Assembly (NCBI GenBank): GCA_964529745.1
Contig: CAZGZR010000086.1
Location: forward strand, 1-11,285
Direction of reading: 5' to 3'
Length of the DNA stretch: 11,285 nt
DNA from: RBG-16-57-9 sp964529745
GTDB lineage: Archaea > Thermoproteota > Bathyarchaeia > TCS64
Within the stretch, counting starts at the first letter, position 1, and each line of letters opens with the position of its first letter. A program made the position numbers and the translations under genes. The notes beneath the pieces are model-generated. The model ran no database searches. It saw only the letters and a program-made list of their open reading frames with translations, and was not told the DNA's origin. Of this stretch, positions 1 to 6,493 are shown in pieces.

Positions 1-930
1 GCCCTGAGGGACGCCGGGATCGAGGGGGCGTCGATGTTCCTCACGCAGAACGACGGCACTTTGATGTCCTCCGACTACGCCCGCAGGTACCCTATACTCA
101 CGGTGGCTTCCGGGCCCACGAACAGCATCAGGGGCGCCGCGTACCTCACTGGTCTCACCGACGGAATCGTGGTGGACATAGGCGGCACGACGACGCTGGT
201 GGGCGCCCTAGTGAAGGGCTTCCCCAGGGAGTCATCCATCGCCGTGGAGATTGGAGGCGTACGCACCAACTTCAGGATGCCAGACCTAATAGCCACGGGC
301 TGCGGAGGGGGCACCCTGGTCAGGGAGAGAGACGGGGAGATAGCTTTGGGGCCCGACAGCGTGGGCTACGAGCTGGTGACGAAAGGCATCGCCTGGGGCG
401 GTGACACCCTCACGACCACGGACATCGCCCTGGCGGCAGGCCACGCGAAGATCGATGACCCTAGGGTCGACACCAGCCTCCTGGGAGACCTGGACGGAGG
501 CTTCGTTGGTAGGGCGGTGCGGAAAATAATCGAGGTCCTCGAGGAGTCGGTCGATAAGATCAAGACCGACCCCACCGCCATGCCCGTCGTCCTGGTCGGA
601 GGCGGGGGGCTCCTCATACCGCCCGCGAAATACGATAAGATCAAGGGCGTCGAGGGGGTCACGAGGCCTTCAAGCTACCAGTTCGCGAACGCCCTGGGGG
701 CAGCGATTGCGCAGGTGAGCGGCCAGATCGATAAGATATACTCCCTTGAGGCGACGGGGAGGGAGGAGGTGCTCGAGGACGCGAAGAACGCGGCCGTCGA
801 GCGCGCCGTCACAGCCGGCGCCATCCCTGAGACAGTTCAGGTGGTCGAGGTAGAGGAGATAGCCCTTCCATATCTCCCCGGGAATGCCGTGAGGGTGAGG
901 GTGAAGGCGGTCGGAGATCTCTACCTCTGA
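1..930 (+). CDS. hyuA: Hydantoinase/oxoprolinase subunit A (HyuA family), 3' part only
   Basis: The reading frame is open from base 1 and ends at TGA 928-930, giving 309 residues; the start lies upstream of the window. HyuA-family proteins are ASKHA-fold ATPases that act with a HyuB subunit in ATP-dependent opening of hydantoins, 5-oxoproline or related cyclic amides. Visible family marks, numbered from the first residue here, are SGPTNSIRGA at 37-46, the phosphate-binding DIGGTTT at 59-65, GCGGGTLV at 100-107, GPDSVGYE at 117-124 and a VGGGG loop near 199-203. Family members usually have 500-700 residues, so roughly the N-terminal 200 or more are missing. The residue after GGTTT, commonly Asp, is Leu here. 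A racemase gene follows 64 bases downstream. HyuB is not downstream, so if present it lies upstream. The family assignment is secure; the substrate cannot be read from sequence. Confidence 0.93.
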   Translation, partial: ALRDAGIEGASMFLTQNDGTLMSSDYARRYPILTVASGPTNSIRGAAYLTGLTDGIVVDIGGTTTLVGALVKGFPRESSIAVEIGGVRTNFRMPDLIATGCGGGTLVRERDGEIALGPDSVGYELVTKGIAWGGDTLTTTDIALAAGHAKIDDPRVDTSLLGDLDGGFVGRAVRKIIEVLEESVDKIKTDPTAMPVVLVGGGGLLIPPAKYDKIKGVEGVTRPSSYQFANALGAAIAQVSGQIDKIYSLEATGREEVLEDAKNAAVERAVTAGAIPETVQVVEVEEIALPYLPGNAVRVRVKAVGDLYL

Positions 931-957
931 CCCCGGCGGCCTCCTCCATCATACAGA

Positions 958-989
958 CTCATATACTAAAATTGACTAGCATTAGGAGA
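958..989 (+). promoter_or_regulatory. Candidate promoter and ribosome binding site before the racemase gene
   Basis: The gap after hyuA has an AT-rich patch with ATATACTA at 961-968, about 27-34 bases before the ATG at 995, which is the expected distance for an archaeal TATA box serving a short-leader transcript. TAGGAGAC at 983-990 is a plausible Shine-Dalgarno match. The racemase may therefore have its own promoter in addition to readthrough from hyuA. The call rests on pattern only. Confidence 0.4.
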
Positions 990-994
990 CCAAA

Positions 995-1744
995 ATGAAA
1001 ATCAGGATCGTCAGTGCGATATACACGGGCAACAGAGCCGCATCCGGGGCTTCCGGACGACGATTGAGCAGGGGATCGGACTGGCTCGAGAGTAGGAAGA
1101 AGCTGTTCGGGCTCTGCAGCGAGACGGAGATCGACTCAGTCGGCATAGACAAGGGCCCCTCCTCCATCGAGAGCAGGTACGACGAGATATTCTCCATACC
1201 TGAGATCGTGAAGAGGGTCAAGGAGGCCGAGGCCGAGGGCGTCGACGCCTGCGTGATAAACTGCTTCGGAGACCCCGGCGTAAGGGTTAGCAGGGAGGCG
1301 GTGAACATCCCCGTTATGGGCCCCTGTGAGTCGTCTCTTCTGGTGGCTTCGTCGCTGTGCGACAGTTTCTCGGTCATCACCGTCCTCAAGAGCGTGGGTG
1401 GGTTGATCCGGGAAAACGCCAAGATCTCGGGGGTCTCGGAGAAGCTCGCCTCTGTCAGGGCCGTGGACATCTCCGTCCTAGACCTGCACCAGGACAACGA
1501 GAAGACAGCCGTGGCTCTCTACGAGGAGGGGAAGAAGGCTCTCGATGAGGACGGCGCCGAGGTGCTCATCCTCGGCTGCACGGGCATGACAGGCATGGCC
1601 GAGAGGCTCAGCAAGGAGTTGGGGGTTCAGGTGATAGATCCCTTGCCGACGGCCGTGAAGCTGGCGGAGACGCTGGTGAGCCTTAAGCTGACGCACAGCA
1701 AACTAGCTTTCCCAGCGCCAGCCGATAAAGCGAGAGTCGCCTAG
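995..1744 (+). CDS. Aspartate/glutamate/hydantoin racemase family protein
   Basis: This 249-residue cytoplasmic protein has the marks of the cofactor-independent Asp/Glu/hydantoin racemase family, which inverts the alpha carbon using two cysteines as acid and base. The two catalytic cysteines appear to be Cys90 in INCFGDPG and Cys195 in LGCTGM, one per pseudo-symmetric half. The C-terminal THSKLAFP motif near 233-240 is also typical of hydantoin-racemase-like members. The length is normal. The ATG start is preceded by TAGGAGAC. Its position just after a HyuA subunit suggests a hydantoin or cyclic-amide pathway in which it interconverts enantiomers; that link is inferred from adjacency. Glutamate, aspartate or maleate substrates cannot be excluded. 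Confidence 0.9.
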   Translation: MKIRIVSAIYTGNRAASGASGRRLSRGSDWLESRKKLFGLCSETEIDSVGIDKGPSSIESRYDEIFSIPEIVKRVKEAEAEGVDACVINCFGDPGVRVSREAVNIPVMGPCESSLLVASSLCDSFSVITVLKSVGGLIRENAKISGVSEKLASVRAVDISVLDLHQDNEKTAVALYEEGKKALDEDGAEVLILGCTGMTGMAERLSKELGVQVIDPLPTAVKLAETLVSLKLTHSKLAFPAPADKARVA

Positions 1745-1751
1745 ACCATAC

Positions 1752-1781
1752 TCAATTTTTATCCATATTCCTTTTTCTTGT
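1752..1781 (+). terminator. T-rich archaeal-type terminator after the racemase gene
   Basis: Beginning about 10 bases after the racemase stop, the plus strand has two T-runs: TTTTT inside CAATTTTTATCC and a CCTTTTTCTTG tract. Archaeal RNA polymerase terminates at T-tracts without needing a hairpin, and the next gene has its own promoter-like sequence. Assigned by pattern only. Confidence 0.5.
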
Positions 1782-1815
1782 CCCAACCCTCAGGCTGTTT
1801 AGATTAATTGTGCTA

Positions 1816-1867
1816 ATTTTTATGGGAAAAAGCTAATCTATAATGAAAAGCTGTTTGGTAGATGATC
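1816..1867 (+). promoter_or_regulatory. Candidate promoter and ribosome binding site for the nitroreductase operon
   Basis: Two TATA-like elements lie before the start: TTTTTATG at 1816-1823 and CTATAATG at 1839-1846. The second is 25-32 bases before the TTG at 1871. GATGATC at 1861-1867 matches six of seven bases of the archaeal Shine-Dalgarno variant GGTGATC, and its position favours the TTG at 1871 over the ATG at 1880. Confidence 0.45.
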
Positions 1868-1870
1868 TAA

Positions 1871-2386
1871 TTGGATGCAATGAAAGCGATAATGGAGAGG
1901 AGGAGCATCAGGAGCTTCACCGATAAACCGATATCCGACTCGGACGCGATCAAGATTCTCAACGCGGGAAGGTGGGCGCCCACAGGAGGAAACAGGCAGC
2001 CCTGGACCTTCGTGTACGTCAACGACCCCCAGACGATAAGGATGATGAAGAACTGCTCCCCCGGGTTTTACGGGGACGCGCCGGCGGCCGTCGTCATCGG
2101 TGTGGAGAGCAAGGTCTCGAGCCTGGATCTTCTCGACGTGGGTTTCGTGGCCGAGAACATGATCCTGGCCGCCCAGTTTCTGGGGATCGGGAGCTGCGCG
2201 ATAGCGTCCTTCATCAAGGACTCGATAAAGATGGTGATAGACGCCCCCGAGAGTTGGGAGCCGGTCCTCGTCGTCTCGTTCGGCTACCCCGACAAGGTCC
2301 CCGAGCCCCCGAAGAAGAAGGCTTTCTCCGATATCGTCCGTCTAGGCTCATTCGACAGGAAATGGGAGACGCCGGAGGTGAGCTGA
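1871..2386 (+). CDS. Nitroreductase family FMN-dependent oxidoreductase
   Basis: This is a 171-residue nitroreductase-fold protein, a family of FMN enzymes that use NAD(P)H to reduce nitro compounds, quinones or other electron-poor substrates, usually as dimers. The FMN phosphate site is visible as ERRSIRSF at 9-16, followed by APTGGNRQPW at 36-45 and the central helix with GFVAENMILAAQFLGIGSC at 91-109. The protein is compact, within the range of small archaeal members. The start is TTG at 1871, supported by the upstream GATGATC; an ATG three codons on is the alternative. The physiological substrate cannot be told from sequence. The downstream gene begins one base after its stop, so the two are almost certainly co-transcribed. 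Confidence 0.93.
   Translation: MDAMKAIMERRSIRSFTDKPISDSDAIKILNAGRWAPTGGNRQPWTFVYVNDPQTIRMMKNCSPGFYGDAPAAVVIGVESKVSSLDLLDVGFVAENMILAAQFLGIGSCAIASFIKDSIKMVIDAPESWEPVLVVSFGYPDKVPEPPKKKAFSDIVRLGSFDRKWETPEVS
2374..2381 (+). promoter_or_regulatory. Strong Shine-Dalgarno inside the nitroreductase 3' end
   Basis: GGAGGTGA is a near-perfect complement of the 16S rRNA 3' end. It sits in the last codons of the nitroreductase gene, seven bases before the ATG at 2388. It fixes the start of the following gene and indicates translational coupling. Confidence 0.75.
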
Positions 2387-2387
2387 G

Positions 2388-2681
2388 ATGGAAAAGGACC
2401 TCGAAGAAAGGTATTTCGATCTGCTCATGCGCACCCTCAACTACTCCATGGAGTTTCTGGACTCGCCGAACTACGCCTCCCTCCGGTTCATGGACCTCTT
2501 CGGCAGCCTCCTAGATCTCCAGCCCCTTATGGGGGAGTCGGCCAGAGGCGAGTTCTACGAGGGGGTGAGGCAGAGGCTGAGGGACAGGAGGGTGATGTCT
2601 GACCGGGAGACGAGGTCGAAGAGGCTCAACGATCTGCTGCGGCTCTTCGTGGAGGAGTGGAAGAGCAAACCGAGTGTCTGA
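2388..2681 (+). CDS. Small helical protein of unknown function, partner of the nitroreductase
   Basis: This 97-residue protein has no membrane segment or signal peptide. It looks entirely alpha-helical, with acidic, leucine-rich segments at about 3-24 and 30-45 and a basic helix at about 58-92 (many Arg, then LLRLFVEEW). I see no cysteine or histidine metal site. It may belong to the small archaeal DUF6092-type proteins, but that is a weak recollection. Reality as a gene is well supported: the ATG follows the upstream stop by one base and has a near-perfect Shine-Dalgarno. Co-transcription with the nitroreductase suggests a shared role, perhaps as a partner or regulator; no function is assigned. 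Confidence 0.75.
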   Translation: MEKDLEERYFDLLMRTLNYSMEFLDSPNYASLRFMDLFGSLLDLQPLMGESARGEFYEGVRQRLRDRRVMSDRETRSKRLNDLLRLFVEEWKSKPSV

Positions 2682-2695
2682 GGGCGACACGGGTA

Positions 2696-2737
2696 GGAAC
2701 CGGAGGCCAGCGATGGACGGTTCCCCGGATAGTTTTT
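2696..2737 (+). terminator. Inverted repeat plus T-run after the nitroreductase operon
   Basis: GGAACCG at 2696-2702 and CGGTTCC at 2718-2724 form a perfect 7-bp stem with a 15-base loop. TTTTT follows at 2733-2737, eight bases after the stem. The T-run alone could terminate archaeal transcription; the stem may help or protect the 3' end. Confidence 0.45.
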
Positions 2738-2776
2738 CAAGCCTCTTGGGATATTGAATAGGATGAGGGTGGCGGA

Positions 2777-3484
2777 TTGACGAGGGGTCAACTCAACACG
2801 GTTATAGTCGTGGTGCTTTTGATCATCGGCGTCTCTATCAACGTCGTCCGGTTCTTCCCCGACATCGGTAAGCGGAAACCGTCGTTCATGGTGGAGGACG
2901 TTAGGACCTTCAACGACCTGGAGCCGGTGACCATCGTCCATTACGTGCTCAGAAACGTCGGGAAGGCCGAGGCCTTGGGCGTGCTCACGTCGGTCTCATA
3001 CAAGACGGGGAACGAGTCGCTGCCCGCGTTCTTCGACGAGATACCGGTTGGGGGTGGGGTGTCTGTGAACAGGAGGCTCCCTCAAGGCCAATACTCGGAG
3101 TTCGTAGTCAGGGTTCTCCACAGGGACGCCAAAAAAGTCGAGGAGTTCGTAGTGGAGCCAGATGCGGAGGCGAACCAGATGTCAGAGCCAGACTTCATCG
3201 TCTACAACCTGACGCTTTACAGTGTCGCCGAAGACAACAAGACAGAGAACATGGCTATGCTTTGGGTGATGAACATCGGAGGTTCCGCGGCCAACGGGGT
3301 CAGCGTCTCTATAGATGGAGGCGGGAGCACGATGTTGCCGGTTTTAGAGCCCGGGGAGGACGAGAGAGTCATCCTGAATCGAGGTGCAGCTATATGGGAA
3401 GGCGTGGATGTCGCCATATCCTCCGACGAGGGCATCATGCAGGTCTACCACATCGCCGAGTATAAGCAGAAAGGGACTGGGTGA
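2777..3484 (+). CDS. Membrane-anchored surface protein with two tandem beta-sandwich (CARDB-like) domains
   Basis: This 235-residue protein starts with one hydrophobic helix (about 8-25), either an uncleaved signal anchor or a signal peptide, and the rest should lie outside the cell. Two halves follow, about 38-127 and 137-228, each rich in short beta strands. They share the signature N-[VI]-G-x-[AS]-x-A-x-G-V (RNVGKAEALGV at 59-69, MNIGGSAANGV at 165-175), which marks an internal duplication of an Ig-like fold of the CARDB or archaeal-DUF type. The start must be TTG at 2777: an in-frame TAG lies at 2759-2761 and no ATG or GTG lies between, and GAGGGTGG at 2766-2773 can serve as ribosome binding site. 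It is convergent with the radical SAM gene, with five bases between stops. Its role, such as adhesion, scaffold or binding, is unknown. Confidence 0.8.
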   Translation: MTRGQLNTVIVVVLLIIGVSINVVRFFPDIGKRKPSFMVEDVRTFNDLEPVTIVHYVLRNVGKAEALGVLTSVSYKTGNESLPAFFDEIPVGGGVSVNRRLPQGQYSEFVVRVLHRDAKKVEEFVVEPDAEANQMSEPDFIVYNLTLYSVAEDNKTENMAMLWVMNIGGSAANGVSVSIDGGGSTMLPVLEPGEDERVILNRGAAIWEGVDVAISSDEGIMQVYHIAEYKQKGTG

Positions 3485-3489
3485 CCCGG

Positions 3490-4842
3490 CTAGAGCTGCT
3501 CCTTCCAGACCTTGAGTCTCTCGCTGTCCTTTAGGAAATCGAAGATCTCTGGACGGTAGTTCGGGGTCACCACGAAGTTCAGCCTCTTCAGCAGGGTCTT
3601 GAAGACCGGCACGAACCTCTTCTTGGGGAAATCTAGGTTCTCCATCACGTATTTCTTGGTGGTGTAGTTGTCGAAGTTGTAGTCGGTGATCCTCATTCCG
3701 TATCTTCCGGGGTCGTCCCATATCGGCGTGCCCGGGTACGGGGTGAGCAAGTTTACCTCTATCGCGTCCAAGGGCACCCTCTGGATGAGGTTAAAGGTGT
3801 TCTCTATGGTGTCCACGTCCTCACCGGGTACGTTGAAGATGAAGAAACCACCAGTGAAGAGCCCCGCCTCCTTTGCCCAGTTCACGGCGTCGCTCACGCA
3901 TTCCATGGTTATGTTCTTCCCCAGGTTCTTCAGCACCTCCTCGTCCCCGTAGTCGACGCCGTACTGCACCTCGATACAGCCTGCGCGGCGCATCTTCCTC
4001 AGCATGGGGAGGCTAACGTTGTCCACCCTAGTTTCGCACCCCCACGTTATCTTGAGACGCCTCTTGATCAGTTCGTCGCAGAATTCCTCGACCCATTCGG
4101 GCCTGAAGGTGAAGGAGTCCCCGAAGAAGAAGAACTTCTCCACGCCGTACCGCTTCACTAGGCCCTCGCACTCGTCCGCCGCCTTCACGGCGTCTCTCTG
4201 CCTCGGCTTCCTACCGTAGAACCTGTTTATGTGGCAGAAGATGCAGCTGTATGGGCAGCCCCGGGACGTCTGAACGAGGGCGAGAGGGTACCTCTTGAAC
4301 GGCAGCAGCTCCCTGTCGGGTATAGGGAGCTCGTCCAGGTCCTCTATCAGCCTTCTCGGCGGGTTGACCCTCACCCCCGTTTCCTCTCTATATGCTACTC
4401 CCTCCACGCTTTCCACGGTCTCCCCGTTGAGTATCTTTCTGCAAACGTCGAGGAAGGTGAACTCCCCCTCCCCTACGACGATGTAGTCGAGTGAGGGGAC
4501 TCCGCCGAGAACGTCCTCGGGTAGGGCTGAGGCGTGGACTCCTCCCATCACGGATGTTATGCCTGGGTCGACTCTCTTGACCTCGTCGGCTATCTCCTTC
4601 GCCGCAGAGAAGTTGAAGGTGTAAGAGGTGACGCCGACTATCTTGGGCTTCAGCCTTCTCAGGTACTCGTGGAACCCGGATAGTGAAGGCGGTTCAACGT
4701 TAAAGTCCACGATGGAAGCCGATATGCCGTTGGAGTTCAGGACGCCAGCTAGATAATACAGCCCCAAGGGCTCCCTCAGCAACCCGCGGTAAGGCGGCGA
4801 GATCAAGAGGACATCCACCATTACTTTCCCATCCCAACACAT
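3490..4842 (-). CDS. Radical SAM enzyme with N-terminal cobalamin-binding domain
   Basis: The 450-residue protein has the class B radical SAM layout (BchE/P-methylase type). A Rossmann-like B12-binding domain covers about 8-165, with ISPP at 14-17 and MGGVHAS at 99-105. It is followed by a TIM-barrel radical SAM domain whose CX3CX2C cluster ligands are Cys196, Cys200 and Cys203 (RGCPYSCIFC). Such enzymes use a 4Fe-4S cluster, SAM and often cobalamin for methylation, cyclisation or ring chemistry. The His of the classical DxHxxG cobalamin motif is replaced: the position reads Asp46-Phe-Asn48, as in many relatives. GGFFIFNVPGE near 331-341 and LLTPYPGTPIW at 365-375 are typical of the family. 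The start may instead be the ATG at 4821 (MVDVLLISPP), closer to the usual N-terminus. No substrate gene is adjacent, so the product is unknown. Confidence 0.93.
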   Translation of the reverse strand: MCWDGKVMVDVLLISPPYRGLLREPLGLYYLAGVLNSNGISASIVDFNVEPPSLSGFHEYLRRLKPKIVGVTSYTFNFSAAKEIADEVKRVDPGITSVMGGVHASALPEDVLGGVPSLDYIVVGEGEFTFLDVCRKILNGETVESVEGVAYREETGVRVNPPRRLIEDLDELPIPDRELLPFKRYPLALVQTSRGCPYSCIFCHINRFYGRKPRQRDAVKAADECEGLVKRYGVEKFFFFGDSFTFRPEWVEEFCDELIKRRLKITWGCETRVDNVSLPMLRKMRRAGCIEVQYGVDYGDEEVLKNLGKNITMECVSDAVNWAKEAGLFTGGFFIFNVPGEDVDTIENTFNLIQRVPLDAIEVNLLTPYPGTPIWDDPGRYGMRITDYNFDNYTTKKYVMENLDFPKKRFVPVFKTLLKRLNFVVTPNYRPEIFDFLKDSERLKVWKEQL

Positions 4843-5039
4843 CTATACGATATACCTGATATTAATACTTGATAATACATAAAATAGAAATAGTAACCAT
4901 AACTAATGAGTGAATGTTAAATTTATTAGGATATGATATTCATAAAAACACTATTTTTTATTGTTTATGTCATTTTAACACCATATGCCTTTCGATAATT
5001 ATTTATAATTATTTATACTATTCAGGAGAGGAAAAAACA
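4843..5039. promoter_or_regulatory. AT-rich divergent promoter region between the radical SAM gene and the membrane-protein cluster
   Basis: This 197-base gap is far richer in A and T than the genes beside it and separates divergent transcripts. On the minus strand, TATTAATA lies about 20-30 bases before the ATG at 4842. On the plus strand, TTTATAAT at 5002-5009 and TTTATACT at 5012-5019 precede the ATG at 5040, and AGGAGAGG at 5024-5031 is a well-spaced Shine-Dalgarno. An open frame through 4914-5039 exists but looks like non-coding AT-rich sequence. Confidence 0.6.
4995..5014 (+). repeat. Perfect tandem 10-bp repeat in the cluster promoter
   Basis: ATAATTATTT occurs twice back to back, followed by ATA. 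The period is close to one helical turn, and each copy contributes a TATA-like element. It could be two overlapping TATA boxes, an operator for a regulator binding one DNA face, or plain low-complexity sequence. Confidence 0.6.
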
Positions 5040-5831
5040 ATGATAACTTCTGCACTAGTAGGTCAAATAGTAAAATCAGGAAGATTATTTCAGCTGCTGT
5101 TCTTCATAATGATGGGCGTACTGACTTACATATCTTACACTTACGGCAAACAGGGTAGAAGATGGGAGATCCGGCCTTTAGAGGGGCTCGAAGCCACCTA
5201 CGAGGGTATAGGTCGGGCTGCCGAGATGGGCAGACCCATAATGGTGCTTCCCGGAATAAGCAACTTAGGAAATCCCCAGACGCTTGCGGGTCTAACGGTT
5301 CTAGGCGAGGTTGCCGAGCAATCAGCCGAGATAGGTGTGAGGCCTGTCACGAGCGCTAGCAACACAAGCGTAGTCACAGCCATGGAAGCCATCGTCAGAA
5401 GTGCTTTCACGACCGCTGGTCGGCCGGAGCTATACAGTCCTGGCGAATACGTCCAGTGGTTCGGTGGAGACCAGTTCGCATACGCAGTAGGCGCAGCTGG
5501 TCAGATCATGACCGAGGAGCCAGCCGTAATCGTCTATTGTGGGTACTTCCTCTTCGACGTCATCGTCGATGGCGAAACGGGGCAGAGAGTTGGCGCCGTG
5601 CAGGTTGGGGGGACCATCGGATCTATGCCTATGGTTGCTTTATTCTGCGACTATCTTCTCATAGGTGAGGAGTTGTACGCAGCGTCAGCCTCAATCACCC
5701 GTGATCCCATGGCGATCTCGACTCTCGTCGGACAGGACTGGATCAAGCTAGTCACGCTCATTATAATGATCGTAGGCTCTTTGGTCAGTCTGGCCGGCTC
5801 AGATGCAATAGTGAACTTATTGGGGATGTGA
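5040..5831 (+). CDS. Membrane-anchored DUF6754-like protein, first gene of a conserved-looking membrane cluster
   Basis: This 263-residue protein has a membrane helix near each end (about 16-33 and 236-254) and a soluble alpha/beta, possibly Rossmann-like, domain between. Characteristic stretches are MGRPIMVLPGISNLGNPQTL at 63-82, then GVRPVTSASNTSVV at 99-112, GRPELYSP at 127-134, FAYAVGAAGQIMTEEPA at 146-162, IGEELYAASA at 208-217 and VGQDWIKL at 230-237. I recognise this as the pattern of DUF6754, a family without known function, from memory and not from a search. I chose ATG 5040 because AGGAGAGG sits eight bases ahead and the possible extension to 4914 has non-coding composition. It heads a run of four tightly spaced genes for membrane proteins. 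The pairing of a small-molecule-like fold with two membrane anchors suggests a membrane-bound enzyme or sensor, which is inference. Confidence 0.85.
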   Translation: MITSALVGQIVKSGRLFQLLFFIMMGVLTYISYTYGKQGRRWEIRPLEGLEATYEGIGRAAEMGRPIMVLPGISNLGNPQTLAGLTVLGEVAEQSAEIGVRPVTSASNTSVVTAMEAIVRSAFTTAGRPELYSPGEYVQWFGGDQFAYAVGAAGQIMTEEPAVIVYCGYFLFDVIVDGETGQRVGAVQVGGTIGSMPMVALFCDYLLIGEELYAASASITRDPMAISTLVGQDWIKLVTLIIMIVGSLVSLAGSDAIVNLLGM

Positions 5832-5835
5832 CTAC

Positions 5836-6480
5836 ATGTCTTCAACACTTACTTATGTGAGAACATACTTGGCTCGTATCCTAGTAGTGGTAGGATTATT
5901 AGCCACTTTAGTAAGCTGGTATTTCGCGTCACCGCAGGTTGACGCCATCGCCAATGAGCTGAACATATGGAACATGAACATCGAGACTTTCACCCTTTTC
6001 GTAGGCTTGATAACAATCTCCGCGAGGTACATCAAAGGCATCATGAGTCGTGACAAGCTTTGGCCTTATCGACTCTATGCGATGGTCCTCATGGTGGTCT
6101 GGATAATCATGGGGATGCGTGTCGGCATATACTCTGATCTATATCAGACGGCGTTCCTAAGCACAAAAATAACTCTACACATCGCCATCCTGGGCCAACT
6201 CGTGTTCTTCGTTACATCGGCGGGTTACAGGGTACTCAGGATCCGTAACTTCCGTACTGCGCTTTTCTCCATCTGCTTCCTAGTGATAGTGATCGCCAAC
6301 GCTCCATGGATGCTGGGACCATTCCCAGTAGCCGACAAGATCTCTTTCTGGTTACTGAACAACCCAGCGATGGCGGGCGGCCGCGCTCTACTGCTTACTG
6401 GAGGAATCGGCGGCGTCGTACTTGGAGTGCGTCTCCTTCTCGGCCTTGAGAAAGGAGCACTTAGGGCTACGGAGGAGTGA
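5836..6480 (+). CDS. Multi-pass membrane protein of the DUF6754-like cluster
   Basis: The 214-residue protein is strongly hydrophobic, with about six predicted membrane helices at roughly 13-30, 49-66, 79-97, 109-128, 141-160 and 183-203. No cleavable signal, ATPase motif or transporter signature is apparent. A glycine-rich stretch, GGRALLLTGGIGGVVLG at 181-197, lies in the last helix. It starts four bases after the preceding stop, so it belongs to the same transcript and may be translationally coupled. I do not recognise a named family. The simplest reading is the integral membrane part of a complex with the proteins encoded on either side. Confidence 0.82.
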   Translation: MSSTLTYVRTYLARILVVVGLLATLVSWYFASPQVDAIANELNIWNMNIETFTLFVGLITISARYIKGIMSRDKLWPYRLYAMVLMVVWIIMGMRVGIYSDLYQTAFLSTKITLHIAILGQLVFFVTSAGYRVLRIRNFRTALFSICFLVIVIANAPWMLGPFPVADKISFWLLNNPAMAGGRALLLTGGIGGVVLGVRLLLGLEKGALRATEE

Positions 6481-6484
6481 GGTG
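6479..6484 (+). promoter_or_regulatory. Shine-Dalgarno for the third cluster gene
   Basis: GAGGTG overlaps the stop codon of the preceding gene and lies nine bases before the ATG at 6494. It supports that start over later ATGs. Confidence 0.55.
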
Positions 6485-6493
6485 TTTTAAAAA

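Noticed and set aside
982..1497. 171-residue minus-strand ORF
   Set aside because: It is antisense to the racemase, whose catalytic motifs are clear; the ORF is Ser/Leu-rich with no family marks.
1843..1926. 27-codon ORF overlapping the nitroreductase start, possible leader peptide
   Set aside because: It lies in a different frame, has no ribosome binding site, and most of it is covered by the nitroreductase coding sequence.
1972..2514. 180-residue plus-strand ORF
   Set aside because: It overlaps the nitroreductase and the 97-residue gene in another frame and has the Arg/Gly/Pro-rich composition of a shadow frame in GC-rich DNA.
2696..2724. Inverted repeat considered as an attachment site or small RNA
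   Set aside because: There is no integrase or second copy nearby, and it lies where a 3' end structure followed by a T-run is expected.
4995..5014. Tandem repeat considered as a CRISPR or iteron
   Set aside because: There are only two 10-bp copies with no spacers and no cas or replication genes nearby; it fits a promoter better.
4914..5039. In-frame 42-codon extension of the DUF6754-like gene starting at ATG 4914
   Set aside because: The sequence is AT-rich with promoter-like elements, the extra peptide has low-complexity Ile/Tyr/Asn composition, and the ATG at 5040 has a well-placed Shine-Dalgarno.
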